A stretch of 64,000 nt of DNA from Cristatella mucedo (taxonomy: Eukaryota; Bryozoa; Phylactolaemata; Cristatellidae). Every line of letters begins with the position of its first letter. Within the stretch, counting starts at the first letter, position 1. The position numbers and the translations under genes were made by a program. Of this stretch, positions 63,767 to 64,000 are shown one piece after another. Below the pieces are notes generated by a model. The model was given only the letters and a program-made list of their open reading frames with translations, had not been told where the DNA came from and searched no databases. The stretch spans positions 1,838,001 to 1,902,000 of the forward strand of contig WPIO01000031.1 in assembly GCA_009760855.2 (NCBI GenBank), written 5' to 3'.

Positions 63767-63853
63767 TTTTTGAAAGCATCTGTAAACATTTTCGAGGCCT
63801 ACAAACGGGGCCGGCGCTTCCATCTGGCTAACTAGGAAATCACCCACGGGGCG
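63767..63853 (-). CDS. candidate internal exon of an unrecognised gene
   Basis: A textbook acceptor (CTCCCCCTTACCCAG|CGC after a long pyrimidine tract) and donor (AAA|GTAAGT) bound exactly 29 codons, open in one frame. It encodes RPVGDFLVSQMEAPAPFVGL then ENVYRCFQK. I do not recognise the protein. Partner exons would lie beyond the window edge or between 62.9 and 63.7 kb, where I see none. Confidence 0.4.
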
Positions 63854-64000
63854 CTGGGTAAGGGGGAGCAAGAGAAGACTTGAAAACTAACTAAAATAAG
63901 GTGTTACTAGCTAACACCAACCCACTTTACATTTCAAAACTTTTTGGCACCTTATTGAATAAATATCATAGAAAGCCGCTACGAAGAATGATCCGAATAG

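Overview
The window is animal nuclear DNA, almost certainly from an invertebrate. It carries one complete, intron-rich protein-coding gene on the minus strand. Around and inside that gene are dense transposon debris and long microsatellites. No operons, prokaryotic genes or CRISPR arrays are present. The species cannot be fixed from this sequence. An MRP1 gene with human-like intron density, tRNA-derived SINEs, CR1/L2-type LINEs, hAT and Ty3/gypsy remnants, and a CpG-poor gene body beside CpG-richer flanks fit a metazoan with mosaic DNA methylation.

The gene is an ABCC1/MRP1-type full ABC transporter (multidrug resistance-associated protein). I traced 30 coding exons from 60505 (ATG) down to 8152 (TGA). 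Their lengths sum to 4569 nt, or 1522 codons plus stop, with reading phase kept across every junction. The order is TMD0 (exons 1-5), L0 (6-7), TMD1 (8-13), NBD1 (14-19), linker (20), TMD2 (21-25) and NBD2 (26-30). All ATPase motifs are present. Intron 27 is a GC-AG intron that splits the NBD2 Q-loop region. The 3' end of exon 6 and the 5' end of exon 20 are the least certain boundaries.

Layout: 1-8150 is a CpG-rich 3' flank with a tRNA-derived SINE, a SPIN-like hAT element with perfect 8-bp target duplication (3188-3374), a repeat cluster carrying a YY1-like motif (4133-4556) and a decayed LINE. 8152-60505 is the transporter gene. Its introns hold two LINE families (A with ATTAC tails, B with ATT tails), two SINE families, a hAT transposase pseudogene (intron 13), a Ty3/gypsy integrase remnant and a solo LTR (intron 5), an unexplained CpG-rich block (intron 1), and eight GA/CT arrays, seven of which read as CU repeats in the pre-mRNA. 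60506-64000 is the upstream flank. It has a weak TMEM86-like exon candidate on the plus strand and a well-formed exon of an unrecognised gene on the minus strand near 63.8 kb.

The transporter is the only gene whose function can be stated: ATP-driven export of organic anions and glutathione, glucuronide or similar conjugates across the plasma membrane. Everything else is mobile or repetitive, apart from the two flanking exon candidates.
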